Shown piece after piece: positions 57,025 to 64,000 of a stretch of 64,000 nucleotides of DNA. The position numbers were made by a program, and so were the translations under genes. Each line of letters starts with the position of its first letter. Position 1 is the stretch's first letter. Location of the stretch: assembly GCF_035552695.1 (NCBI RefSeq), contig NZ_DASZKT010000276.1, forward strand, positions 67,959 to 131,958. Reading direction: 5' to 3'. The notes under the pieces are model-generated. The model did no database searches. It had not been told where the DNA came from and saw only the letters and a program-made list of their open reading frames with translations. Origin of the DNA: Actinospica sp035552695 (GTDB taxonomy: Bacteria > Actinomycetota > Actinomycetes > Streptomycetales > Catenulisporaceae).

Positions 57025-58335
57025 GTGACTGGGGTGACCGTGGGAATCGTAACGCGCAGGAACGTGCTGGTCGGCGGTGCGGCGGTGGTCGGCGCGGCCG
57101 TCGCCGGGGTCGAGGCGGAGCGGCTGACGAACCGTCCCGGGGGCCCGCCGCAGAGTTCCTCGTCCACTCACTATTCCCCCGCACGGGTGCAGCCGCGAAA
57201 GGCCGCGGTCAAACCGGCGGCCCGGCTCATCGGCGACGGGTCGACCTCGGACACGGGGCCGCAGCCGAATCAGCCGACGCCCGAGCGGCTCGCGGCGGGC
57301 GAGCGGCCGCCGCAGTTCGTGGTGTTCTCCTGGGACGGCGCCGGCGAGGACGACAGCCGGCTGTTCTCGCACTTCCGGCAGGTCGCGCAGGAGACCAAGG
57401 CCACGATGACGTTCTTCCTGAGCGGCATCTACACGCTGCCGCGCGGCCAGCGGATGCTCTACGCGCCTCCCGGCAAGCCGCTGGGCGCCTCGGCGATCGG
57501 CTATCTCTCGGACGACTCCGTGCGCGCGACGATCCAGCAGGTGGGTGCCGCGTGGCTGGAGGGCCACGAGATCGGCACGCACTTCAACGGACACTTCTGC
57601 GACGCCGAGGGAGTCGGCACGTGGAGCCCGCAGCAGTGGCGCAGCGAGATCGACCAGGCCGTCGGGTTCGTGCACTCCTGGCGCACGAACACCGGATTCA
57701 GTGACCTGGATCCGCTGCCGTTCGACTATTCGAGGGAACTCGCCGGCGGCCGCACGCCCTGCCTGCTCGGTCAGGACCAACTGCTGCCCACGGCACGTGA
57801 CCTCGGCTGGGTGTACGACGCGAGCTCCCCCGGCGGCCTGCAGATCTGGCCGACCAAGCGCCAGGGCGTGTGGGATTTCCCGCTGCAGTCCATCCCGTTC
57901 CCGGGCACCGGCTTCACCGTGCTCTCGATGGACTACAACATGATGGCCAACCAGTCAGATGCGAACCCGTACGGCGCCGCGTCGATGCGCCCGTACTGGC
58001 AGCGACAGTCCATGAACGCGTACATGGCCGGATTCGAGCGCGCGTACACGACGAACCGCGCGCCGTACTTCATCGGCAACCATTTCGAGTCCTGGAACGG
58101 CGGCATTTATATGACGAGCGTCGAGCAGGCGCTCCGCCAGATTGCTGAATACCCTGACGTACGGCTCGTGTCGTTCCGCCAAATGGCTCATTGGCTCGAC
58201 GCCCAGGATCCGCAGGTCATCTCCCGCCTGCGCACCCTCAACCCCGGCCAGGCGCCGAACTCGTGGGCCGACTACACCAAGTCCGCGGGCGATCCGGCGC
58301 CTTCCCCCGCGGTCGCGCACGCGCGGGCGTTGTGA
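57025..58335 (+). CDS. exported polysaccharide-deacetylase-like protein
   Basis: A 436-residue protein with a Tat-like signal ('TRRNVLVGGAAVVGAAVAGV') and a Pro/Ser-rich linker to about residue 90. A NodB-like domain follows: 'PQFVVFSWDGAGEDDSRLFS' supplies the first Asp, and 'EGHEIGTHFNGHFCDAEG' gives the H-x3-H metal pair near residue 190. The C-terminal 'YFIGNHFESWNGGIYMTSVE' is also typical of this actinobacterial group. It probably deacetylates or otherwise trims a cell-envelope polysaccharide. GTG 57025 is used; GTG 57040 would still leave the twin arginines. Confidence 0.83.
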   Translation: MTGVTVGIVTRRNVLVGGAAVVGAAVAGVEAERLTNRPGGPPQSSSSTHYSPARVQPRKAAVKPAARLIGDGSTSDTGPQPNQPTPERLAAGERPPQFVVFSWDGAGEDDSRLFSHFRQVAQETKATMTFFLSGIYTLPRGQRMLYAPPGKPLGASAIGYLSDDSVRATIQQVGAAWLEGHEIGTHFNGHFCDAEGVGTWSPQQWRSEIDQAVGFVHSWRTNTGFSDLDPLPFDYSRELAGGRTPCLLGQDQLLPTARDLGWVYDASSPGGLQIWPTKRQGVWDFPLQSIPFPGTGFTVLSMDYNMMANQSDANPYGAASMRPYWQRQSMNAYMAGFERAYTTNRAPYFIGNHFESWNGGIYMTSVEQALRQIAEYPDVRLVSFRQMAHWLDAQDPQVISRLRTLNPGQAPNSWADYTKSAGDPAPSPAVAHARAL

Positions 58336-58363
58336 CGGGCGGACAAGGACGACTGACGGGCTC

Positions 58364-58888
58364 TCAGGGCACGATGATGACCGGGCAGGGCGCGGTACGG
58401 GCCAGCCGGACGGCGAGTGAGCCGAAGCGCCGGCGCGGCCACTGCTCGGCGGCGCCGACGACGAGCGCCGACGCCTGCAGTTCGCGGGCCAGGTGGCGGA
58501 TCGCGGCCACCGGGGAGCCGTCGAGGACCGCGAAGGAGTGCTCGGTGCCCAGCCGGTCGGCGCTCTCGGCCAGGTAGTCGCCCGCCTGCTGCGCGAGTTC
58601 GGTTTCAGCGCCCTGCGCGTACACGGCGACGCCCGGGGCGCTCGACACTAGGGAGTGGTGGTGCCGAACGTAGACCCCGATGACGGCGACGCCGCTTCGG
58701 CAGGCCAGTCCCGCCGCGTAGTCGGCCGCGCGGAGCGAGGTGCGGGACAGGTCCACGGCGACCAGCACGGAGTTGGGGGCGACGGTGCCGAACTCCGTGC
58801 TGCCGAGTTGATGCAGAGTCATGTCGAAGGCCAGCGTACGTCGGCGGGCCGGGGACATGCCAGAACTACTTACACGAGCTTCACTCAC
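58364..58888 (-). CDS. universal stress protein family protein
   Basis: A protein of about 174 residues with one USP domain: the first strand is 'NSVLVAVDLSRTSLRAADYA', the middle is 'RSGVAVIGVYVRHHHSL', and the C-terminal 'ASALVVGAAEQWPRRRFGSL' then 'RTAPCPVIIVP'. The ATP-binding G-x2-G-x9-G-[ST] motif is only partly kept (the second Gly is replaced), so nucleotide binding is doubtful. GTG 58888, with GGAG ahead, is chosen; ATG 58822 is an alternative. It is divergent from a secreted protein gene. Confidence 0.82.
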   Translation of the reverse strand: MSEARVSSSGMSPARRRTLAFDMTLHQLGSTEFGTVAPNSVLVAVDLSRTSLRAADYAAGLACRSGVAVIGVYVRHHHSLVSSAPGVAVYAQGAETELAQQAGDYLAESADRLGTEHSFAVLDGSPVAAIRHLARELQASALVVGAAEQWPRRRFGSLAVRLARTAPCPVIIVP

Positions 58889-59013
58889 TGTTTCTCCATC
58901 ACGGCTCGAACTCGGCCGCGGAGTCACGCTATCGTCAGAAGCGGACGTAAGCCGGGTTCGCCCGGTCTCACCCACCTCCGTCCCGTTCTGCCCTAGTTCT
59001 GTGAGGCTTCGCA

Positions 59014-59928
59014 ATGCGCAGATTCACCGTGCCGCTCGCGGTGTGCGCCGTGGTCGGCCTGGCCGCGGTGCCCCTCGGCGCCGCCCAGGCGGCCAGGGCC
59101 ACGACCGCCCACGCGGCCGCCACCGCCCCGCTGGCCGCCGCCGGCGTCTCCGGCTGGACCGAGACCGACGCGTCGCTCGAGAGCACCCTCGGGGCCGGCG
59201 AGGGCGTGACCACCGTCGATCCGCCCGGCGGCACCCCCTACATCCTCTACCGCGGCACGAGCTCGATCCCGGTGGGCCTGGCCGCCGCGGGCTGGACGCA
59301 CGTCGGGGACCCGGACTCGGCCGCCGGCTACATCATCGACGCGTACCAGAACACGAACTCCAGCTCGAACGAGAAGATGTTCCTGGTCACCACGCCCTCC
59401 GGCGCCACGTACCAGTACGTGCACACGCTGGTGTCCGGCGAGCTGTACAACAACTCCTTCGACGCGATCTCGCCGGACAAGCAGTGGACGGTCTCCGGCG
59501 AGTGGGGCACCGTGTCGCACCTGCAGATCTACCCGACGCCGCTGCTGAACCCGACGACCTCGCAGGTCGGCGGCTCGCTGAAGCTGGCCGGCTACATCCA
59601 GCTGGACCACCAGGTCGACGACGTCCAGGGCTGCGACTTCGTCACCGCGACGAAGCTGCTCTGCGCCTCGGACGACAGCACCGAGACGCTGTTCTCGAAC
59701 GACAAGCCGCTGCTCGAGGTGGACCTGTCGGCCCCGCTGAGCGGCTCGGACGTCACCGGCCACGTCGTGGACCTCGGCTCGATCCCGCAGGAGAGCGTCT
59801 GCTCGGGCACCTTCGAGGACGAGGGCGTGGACTACGACCCGGGCACCGGCATCCTGCGCCTCGAGATGATCCAGCCCAGCGTGTGCGAGGTCGTCACGAC
59901 GGTCTACCAGTTCAAGCAGAGCTCGTAG
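59014..59928 (+). CDS. secreted protein of unknown function
   Basis: A 304-residue protein with a Sec signal peptide ('LAVCAVVGLAAVPLGAAQAA', cleavage near residue 27). The mature part is rich in Ser, Thr and Asp with many short strands ('WTHVGDPDSAAGYIIDAYQN', 'FLVTTPSGATYQYVHTLVSG', 'YPTPLLNPTTSQVGGSLKLA') and four cysteines in the C-terminal half, suggesting an all-beta, disulfide-bonded secreted domain, possibly a propeller. The family is not recognised. A strong hairpin follows the stop. Confidence 0.75.
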   Translation: MRRFTVPLAVCAVVGLAAVPLGAAQAARATTAHAAATAPLAAAGVSGWTETDASLESTLGAGEGVTTVDPPGGTPYILYRGTSSIPVGLAAAGWTHVGDPDSAAGYIIDAYQNTNSSSNEKMFLVTTPSGATYQYVHTLVSGELYNNSFDAISPDKQWTVSGEWGTVSHLQIYPTPLLNPTTSQVGGSLKLAGYIQLDHQVDDVQGCDFVTATKLLCASDDSTETLFSNDKPLLEVDLSAPLSGSDVTGHVVDLGSIPQESVCSGTFEDEGVDYDPGTGILRLEMIQPSVCEVVTTVYQFKQSS

Positions 59929-59946
59929 TACGCCGCGCATCTCCGG

Positions 59947-59990
59947 AAAGCCGGCGGCGGCCCCTCCCCGGGGGAGCCGCCGCCGGCTTT
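59947..59990. terminator. bidirectional terminator, 15-bp perfect stem
   Basis: AAAGCCGGCGGCGGC (59947-59961) and GCCGCCGCCGGCTTT (59976-59990) are perfectly complementary with a 14-base loop that itself contains TCCCCGGGGGA. The A-run on one side and T-run on the other make it usable in both directions, for the secreted-protein gene and the convergent permease gene. Confidence 0.85.
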
Positions 59991-61639
59991 CAGCGTCCCT
60001 GGGCGATCAGGGACAAGGCCTCGGAGACCACCGGAGAGTCGTCGATGTCGAGGCTCGCGGTGCGCTCGATGTGCCGGGTGCCCTCACGTACGGCCCACGC
60101 GTAGAGCGCCAGCCCGAATACGGCCACGATGATGGAATCCCAGGGGGTTCCTATACTGTCGTCGCCGCCGAAGTCCGGGCTGCCGAAGTATGAGAACACG
60201 ATGATGCCGACGAGGTAGATCGGCAGCCAGGCGCCGGTGCGCAGCTCCTGTGCCAGCGGGCGGTCCTTCGTGCGCAGCACGGCGAACACGATGAGCCCGA
60301 TGAGTGTGAGCGGGAGCGCCCACTTGATCTGGCTCCAGCCGGACCAGTAGATGATCTCCGTGGACACCAGGAAGCTCGCGGGTGCGATCCACTTGATGCC
60401 GGGAATCCAGCCGGCCAGTCCGGTCGGTGCGGCCGCGCGGAAGGTTCCGGCGGCGACGGACGCGATCGCGTAGTTCAGCAGGAACACGTCGCCGATCACT
60501 GATACCACCGAGATCCAGCTGTGCAGCGGGATCAGCACCAGAAGTCCGAGCACGAAGTTCAGCAGCAGCGCACGGCGCGGCACGCCGGAGCCGCCGTCGA
60601 CCTCGAGGAAGAACTTGGGCACGAGACGGTTCTTGGCGAGCGCGTACGTGGTGCGGCCGTTCTCGGCGGTGCCGACGAACTGGGTGCCGGCCGGGGAGAG
60701 CACCGCGTCGGCGTAGAGGATGCTGGCCAGCCAGCCGAGGTTCAGCAGCAGCGCCAGCTGGCCGAACGGCGAGGTGAAGTCGATGCCGTGCCAGCCGTGC
60801 CCGAGTGCGCTGTCCGGGATCGCGACGATGAACGCGAACTGCAGCAGCAGATAGAGCAGCACCGAGGCGCCGATCGCGACGAGGATCGAGCGCGGCACGT
60901 CGCGGCGCGGGTTGCGGGCCTCGCCGGACAGGTCGACCGGCGGTTGGAAGCCGTTGACGGAGTAGATCAGCCCGCCGGTCGCGACGGCGCTGAGCACGGA
61001 GCTCCAGCCATTGGGTGCGAATCCGCCGTGGTCGGTCAGGTGGCTCGGGTGGAAGCCGGAGGCGAGCAGCGCGATGATCGTGATCGCCGGGACGATGAAC
61101 TTGACCGCGGTGATCGCCGTGTTGATGCGCGCGAAGAGCCTGATGCCGTACCAGTTGATGACCGTGAGCACGGCCAGCAAGGCGGCCGCGACGAATATGC
61201 CGCCGACGGACAGCGTGCTCCCGTGGAACAGCCACGGGAAGTAGTGCGCGGCGTACTGCAGGATCGCGAGCACCTCTGTACTGCTCGCCAGGGCGAGCAG
61301 CGCGGACCAGCCGACGAGTGTGCCGACGAGGCGGCCGTTGGCATACAGCGGCCAGCGCACGCTGCCGCCCGCCTCGGGCCGGGACGCGCCGAGCTCGATC
61401 AGCACGAGGGCGACGAGCGAGACGGCCACGCCGGCTATCAGCCAGGAGATCAGCGCGGCGGGACCGGCGATCTGCGCGCCGTAGAACGCGCCGAACAGCC
61501 AGCCGGAGCCGATGATGCCGCCGAAGGACGTGGCGGTCAGGCTCCAGAAGCCGAGTTCGTGCCGGAGCCGCTTTTCCTGCGCGGCGAGGGGTTGCGATGC
61601 GGATTCAGTGGTCTGATCCGTCTGGACGGTCGTTGACAT
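59990..61639 (-). CDS. APC family amino acid permease
   Basis: A 549-residue transporter with about 12-14 helices. The family start 'LGFWSLTATSFGGIIGSGWL' holds the G-[GS]-I-I-G-S-G-W substrate loop in helix 1, and the conserved 'YSVNGFQPPVDLSGEARNPR' in helix 6 includes E-x-x-N-P-x-R. It most resembles the aspartate/glutamate-proton symporter (YveA-like) branch, judged from 'LSPAGTQFVGTAENGRTTYA'. ATG 61639 follows CTGGAG at good spacing. The substrate is an amino acid or amine of unknown identity. Confidence 0.9.
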   Translation of the reverse strand: MSTTVQTDQTTESASQPLAAQEKRLRHELGFWSLTATSFGGIIGSGWLFGAFYGAQIAGPAALISWLIAGVAVSLVALVLIELGASRPEAGGSVRWPLYANGRLVGTLVGWSALLALASSTEVLAILQYAAHYFPWLFHGSTLSVGGIFVAAALLAVLTVINWYGIRLFARINTAITAVKFIVPAITIIALLASGFHPSHLTDHGGFAPNGWSSVLSAVATGGLIYSVNGFQPPVDLSGEARNPRRDVPRSILVAIGASVLLYLLLQFAFIVAIPDSALGHGWHGIDFTSPFGQLALLLNLGWLASILYADAVLSPAGTQFVGTAENGRTTYALAKNRLVPKFFLEVDGGSGVPRRALLLNFVLGLLVLIPLHSWISVVSVIGDVFLLNYAIASVAAGTFRAAAPTGLAGWIPGIKWIAPASFLVSTEIIYWSGWSQIKWALPLTLIGLIVFAVLRTKDRPLAQELRTGAWLPIYLVGIIVFSYFGSPDFGGDDSIGTPWDSIIVAVFGLALYAWAVREGTRHIERTASLDIDDSPVVSEALSLIAQGR

Positions 61640-61869
61640 GGCGAAACTCCAGGGATTCTGCAAGTCGAAAAGGGCAGCGCGAAATGGCGCCGTGATGCGC
61701 GAGAAAGGCGCGAAGAAATGCGGAGGAGCGGTCAGCGACAGCTGGCGGCGGTGACGCGCATCAGGTCCACGTGCAGGCGTGATACCAGGAGGATCGGGAA
61801 TATCCGCAGAGCATCTGGAGTTGAGCCTCGATAGCCCGTGCCGGTTTTATGAGAACTCGGAGAAACGCG

Positions 61870-62397
61870 ATGGTCGATACGGATTCGACGACGGCGACGA
61901 TGGCCCGCCCGGAGGATCCCGGTGTCGCCCCCTTGTTGGCGGGGCTGCTCGCCGAATACACCGAGCGCTACGGTCCGGGGGCGGCGGCCGAGTTCGATCG
62001 GAATCCCACCGACCTGTTCACCGAGGAGCGCGGCGGCGCGCTCGTGCTGCTCGTCGAGGGCGGGCAGACGGTGGCGGGCGGCGCGCTGCGCGCCTTCGAC
62101 TTCGAACTCGCCGCGAAGGGCATCATCGACACCGCCCTCTCCGGCCGGCCCACGGCGGAGTTCAAGCGGATCTGGACGCACGCCGAGCACCGCCGCCGCG
62201 GGCTCGGTCGGCGGGTACTCGATGAATTGGAGCGGCGGGCGGCGGATCTCGGCTACGAGCAGGTGTTCCTGACGACCGGGCCGAGCCAGCCGGAAGCCGT
62301 CGGCCTCTACCTCGCGGCCGGATACACGGAACTGTCCGACCTCGGCGCGGCGACGCGCGGATACGCCGTTCACCCATTCGTCAAGGCACTGTCCTAA
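61870..62397 (+). CDS. GNAT family N-acetyltransferase
   Basis: A 175-residue single-domain GNAT protein. Motif A is 'FKRIWTHAEHRRRGLGRRVL' with R-R-x-G-L-G near residue 105, followed by 'TTGPSQPEAVGLYLAAGYTE', motif B. GGAG at 61858 sets ATG 61870. It ends with a 4-bp tail-to-tail overlap with the LLM oxidoreductase gene. The acceptor is not predictable. Confidence 0.88.
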   Translation: MVDTDSTTATMARPEDPGVAPLLAGLLAEYTERYGPGAAAEFDRNPTDLFTEERGGALVLLVEGGQTVAGGALRAFDFELAAKGIIDTALSGRPTAEFKRIWTHAEHRRRGLGRRVLDELERRAADLGYEQVFLTTGPSQPEAVGLYLAAGYTELSDLGAATRGYAVHPFVKALS

Positions 62398-63530
62398 CGC
62401 TTTTCCCATTCCTCCGCCAGCAGTTCGAAGGAGCGGACGCGGTCGGCGTGGTCGTGGGTGATCGTGGTGACGATCAGCTCGTCGGCGCCGGTCGCGTCCC
62501 GCAGGGTCTCGAGCTGATCCGCCACGCTCTTGGCGGTGCCGACGAACTGGGTCTGCAGGCGATCCTCGACCAGTTCGCGTCCGCCCTCGGGCCACACGTA
62601 GGCCGCGGCCTCCTCGGGCGTCTGGTACTGGATCGCGCCCTCGGCGGCCCGGATGCTGCGCACCCACGGGCCGTAGCCCGACGCCAACTCCCGCGCCTTG
62701 GCCTCGTCTTCGGCGACGACCACGTCCGCCGACACGCTTACATACGGCTGCGTCAGTCCCTCGGCGTGCTCGGAGGGCCGGAACGCCGCGCGGTACCCGG
62801 CGACCGCTTCGAGCACGGTGGCCGGGCTGACGTGGTAGTTGGCGGCGAACCGCAGACCGTTGGCGCCGGCGACGTTGGCGCTCTCGCCGCCGCTGCTGCC
62901 GAGGATCCACAGCTCGAGTTCCGCTCCCTCGCCCGGCACGACGTGTGCCTCGACGCCCTCGGGCGAGGCGTATGTGCCGCGGATCAGGGCGAGGATGTCG
63001 CCGATCTGCTCGGCGTAGTCCTGCGGTTCGGCGTTGGGCAGCTGGAGCAGCGCCCGCTGAAGGCCGAAGCGCGGTGAGCCCAACACCGCCTTGTAGTCGA
63101 ACGCGGGCGGGATCAGTAGGCCGTTCGAGGTCGTATACGCATCGCGGTTGGGCGGTTCGGGGGACGTGCCGCCGGGTCCGGGCTTCCCTCGTCCGCCGGA
63201 ACGTCCGAGGCCGAGATCGATGCGGCCCGGATAGAGCGCGTCGAGCAGGCCGAACTCCTCGACCGTCGAGAGTGCCGTGCGATGCCCGAGCTGCACGGCG
63301 CCCGCGCCGAGCCGGATGCGCTCGGTGGAACCGGCGACGAGCGCGATGACGACGGCCGGGGACGTGCCCGCGACGCCCGGGTTGAGGTGGTGCTCGGCGA
63401 ACCAGAAGCGGGTGTAGCCGAGGCGCTCGGCCTGCTGGGCCAGGTCGACGCTGTTACGAATGGCTTGACCGGCGTTCGATCCGGAAGAGATCGGCACCAG
63501 GTCGAGCACGGCGAGCGGTGTGTTCGTCAC
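62394..63530 (-). CDS. LLM class flavin-dependent oxidoreductase (MsnO8 type)
   Basis: A 378-residue luciferase-like monooxygenase. It begins 'LAVLDLVPISSGSNAGQAIR' and has 'ERLGYTRFWFAEHHLNPGVA' near residue 37 and 'IRLGAGAVQLGHRTALSTVE' near residue 70, typical of TIGR03558 (MsnO8-type) proteins; the C-terminal 'VGTAKSVADQLETLRDATGA' closes the barrel. It uses reduced FMN or F420; the substrate is unknown. It lies 23 bp downstream of another LLM gene on the same strand. Confidence 0.9.
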   Translation of the reverse strand: MTNTPLAVLDLVPISSGSNAGQAIRNSVDLAQQAERLGYTRFWFAEHHLNPGVAGTSPAVVIALVAGSTERIRLGAGAVQLGHRTALSTVEEFGLLDALYPGRIDLGLGRSGGRGKPGPGGTSPEPPNRDAYTTSNGLLIPPAFDYKAVLGSPRFGLQRALLQLPNAEPQDYAEQIGDILALIRGTYASPEGVEAHVVPGEGAELELWILGSSGGESANVAGANGLRFAANYHVSPATVLEAVAGYRAAFRPSEHAEGLTQPYVSVSADVVVAEDEAKARELASGYGPWVRSIRAAEGAIQYQTPEEAAAYVWPEGGRELVEDRLQTQFVGTAKSVADQLETLRDATGADELIVTTITHDHADRVRSFELLAEEWEKR

Positions 63531-63553
63531 GAAGATTCGTCCTTATCAGCTGG

Positions 63554-64000
63554 TCAGCCGGTAGCGAGCGGCTCGGCGGTCGACGGGGCTCGGGCGATGG
63601 TGTCGTCGGGGGCGAACGGGGCCGGCCCCCAGGGCCAGGGCGGATCGGGAATCTCGCGGCGCAGGGTGGGGGCGATGTCGGACTGGAAGAGCTCGAGGCT
63701 GTCGCGGTGCTGGGCGTCGGTCAGCCCGCCGGCGTCGGCGTGCAGGTGCATCACGCTGTGCCCGAACTGCTCGTAGTAGCGGTGCACCTTCTCGATGATC
63801 TGGGCCGGGCTGCCGATCAGCGCGGAACTGCGCTCGATGAAGTCGGCCAGCGTCGCGAAGACCGGTTCGAGGCCGAGGCGTTTCTGGAAGCCGAGATAAC
63901 CCTCGAACACCGGCCGGTAGGCGTCTATCGCGTCCTGGGAATTGCGCGTGGAGTAGTACCCCGCAGTGCCGGCACCGACGGTCGCGAGCGCCGGATCGTG
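63554..64000 (-). CDS. LLM class flavin-dependent oxidoreductase, C-terminal part
   Basis: The 149-codon frame is open to the end of the window and stops at 63554. The visible 148 residues match the C-terminus of LLM oxidoreductases: 'AIDAYRPVFEGYLGFQKRLG', 'FIERSSALIGSPAQIIEKVH' (the G-S-P-x-x-I-x-E-K element) and 'LHADAGGLTDAQHRDSLELF'. The N-terminal FMN/F420-binding part lies beyond the window. It and the next gene are probably co-transcribed. Confidence 0.85.
   Translation of the reverse strand, partial: HDPALATVGAGTAGYYSTRNSQDAIDAYRPVFEGYLGFQKRLGLEPVFATLADFIERSSALIGSPAQIIEKVHRYYEQFGHSVMHLHADAGGLTDAQHRDSLELFQSDIAPTLRREIPDPPWPWGPAPFAPDDTIARAPSTAEPLATG

Overview
The window is chromosomal DNA of a very high-GC actinobacterium. 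Pointers are GC-rich third codon positions, frequent GTG starts, ATGA/GTGA stop-start overlaps, an F420/flavin-type (LLM) oxidoreductase gene at each end, Tat-exported enzymes, and many TetR/ROK/DeoR/AraC regulators each beside its target. The mix of sugar, terpenoid-type, tannin and sterol oxidation genes suggests a soil saprophyte (Streptomyces/Catenulispora-like). The species cannot be named from sequence reading alone. I saw no rRNA, tRNA, CRISPR array or intact transposon.

Layout. 0-2.4 kb: end of an LLM oxidoreductase, a methyltransferase divergent from a TetR gene, and an MFS stub. 2.4-10.2 kb: a minus-strand AtuA/acyl-CoA carboxylase/acyl-CoA dehydrogenase/enoyl-CoA hydratase/TetR operon, resembling the Liu/Atu branched acyl-CoA pathways. 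10.3-15 kb: single enzymes and a repeat-rich membrane-anchored RICIN protein. 15.2-21.8 kb: a complete mannitol/polyol operon (DeoR, three-part ABC importer, mannitol 2-dehydrogenase, fructokinase-like kinase). 22-26.8 kb: a Tat-exported type II cholesterol oxidase, a cupredoxin lipoprotein and small proteins.

26.9-35.4 kb holds the most coherent accessory system: an MFS transporter, a secreted tannase, and GalB-, GalC- and GalD-like enzymes next to a type I (VOC-fold) extradiol dioxygenase, with a ROK regulator divergent from the set. Together these would take galloyl esters to gallate, then through 4-oxalomesaconate to pyruvate and oxaloacetate. The usual gallate dioxygenase (GalA, LigAB superfamily) is absent, so the VOC enzyme is the candidate ring-cleaving enzyme. 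It also appears to lack the usual acid-base histidine.

36.1-39.6 kb is a redox operon (ferredoxin, NuoF-like flavoprotein, ferric-reductase-like membrane protein, ApbE flavin transferase, Ser-rich anchored protein) with no recognisable flavin-acceptor domain. 41.1-46.6 kb pairs a NitT/TauT-type ABC importer with a divergent CitA/CitB-type two-component system. 46.6-53.4 kb mixes live genes with gene remains: a beta-propeller tail abutting a headless LuxR regulator, and a cytochrome P450 locus in which one P450 and one ferredoxin are reduced to stubs while their translational coupling is kept. A phosphoesterase pseudogene lies at 40-41 kb. 53.5-64 kb carries a DUF2252 gene, a GNAT-IF-1 operon behind a structured leader, a PTH2-like hydrolase, an exported polysaccharide-deacetylase-like protein, a universal stress protein, an APC permease and two LLM oxidoreductases.
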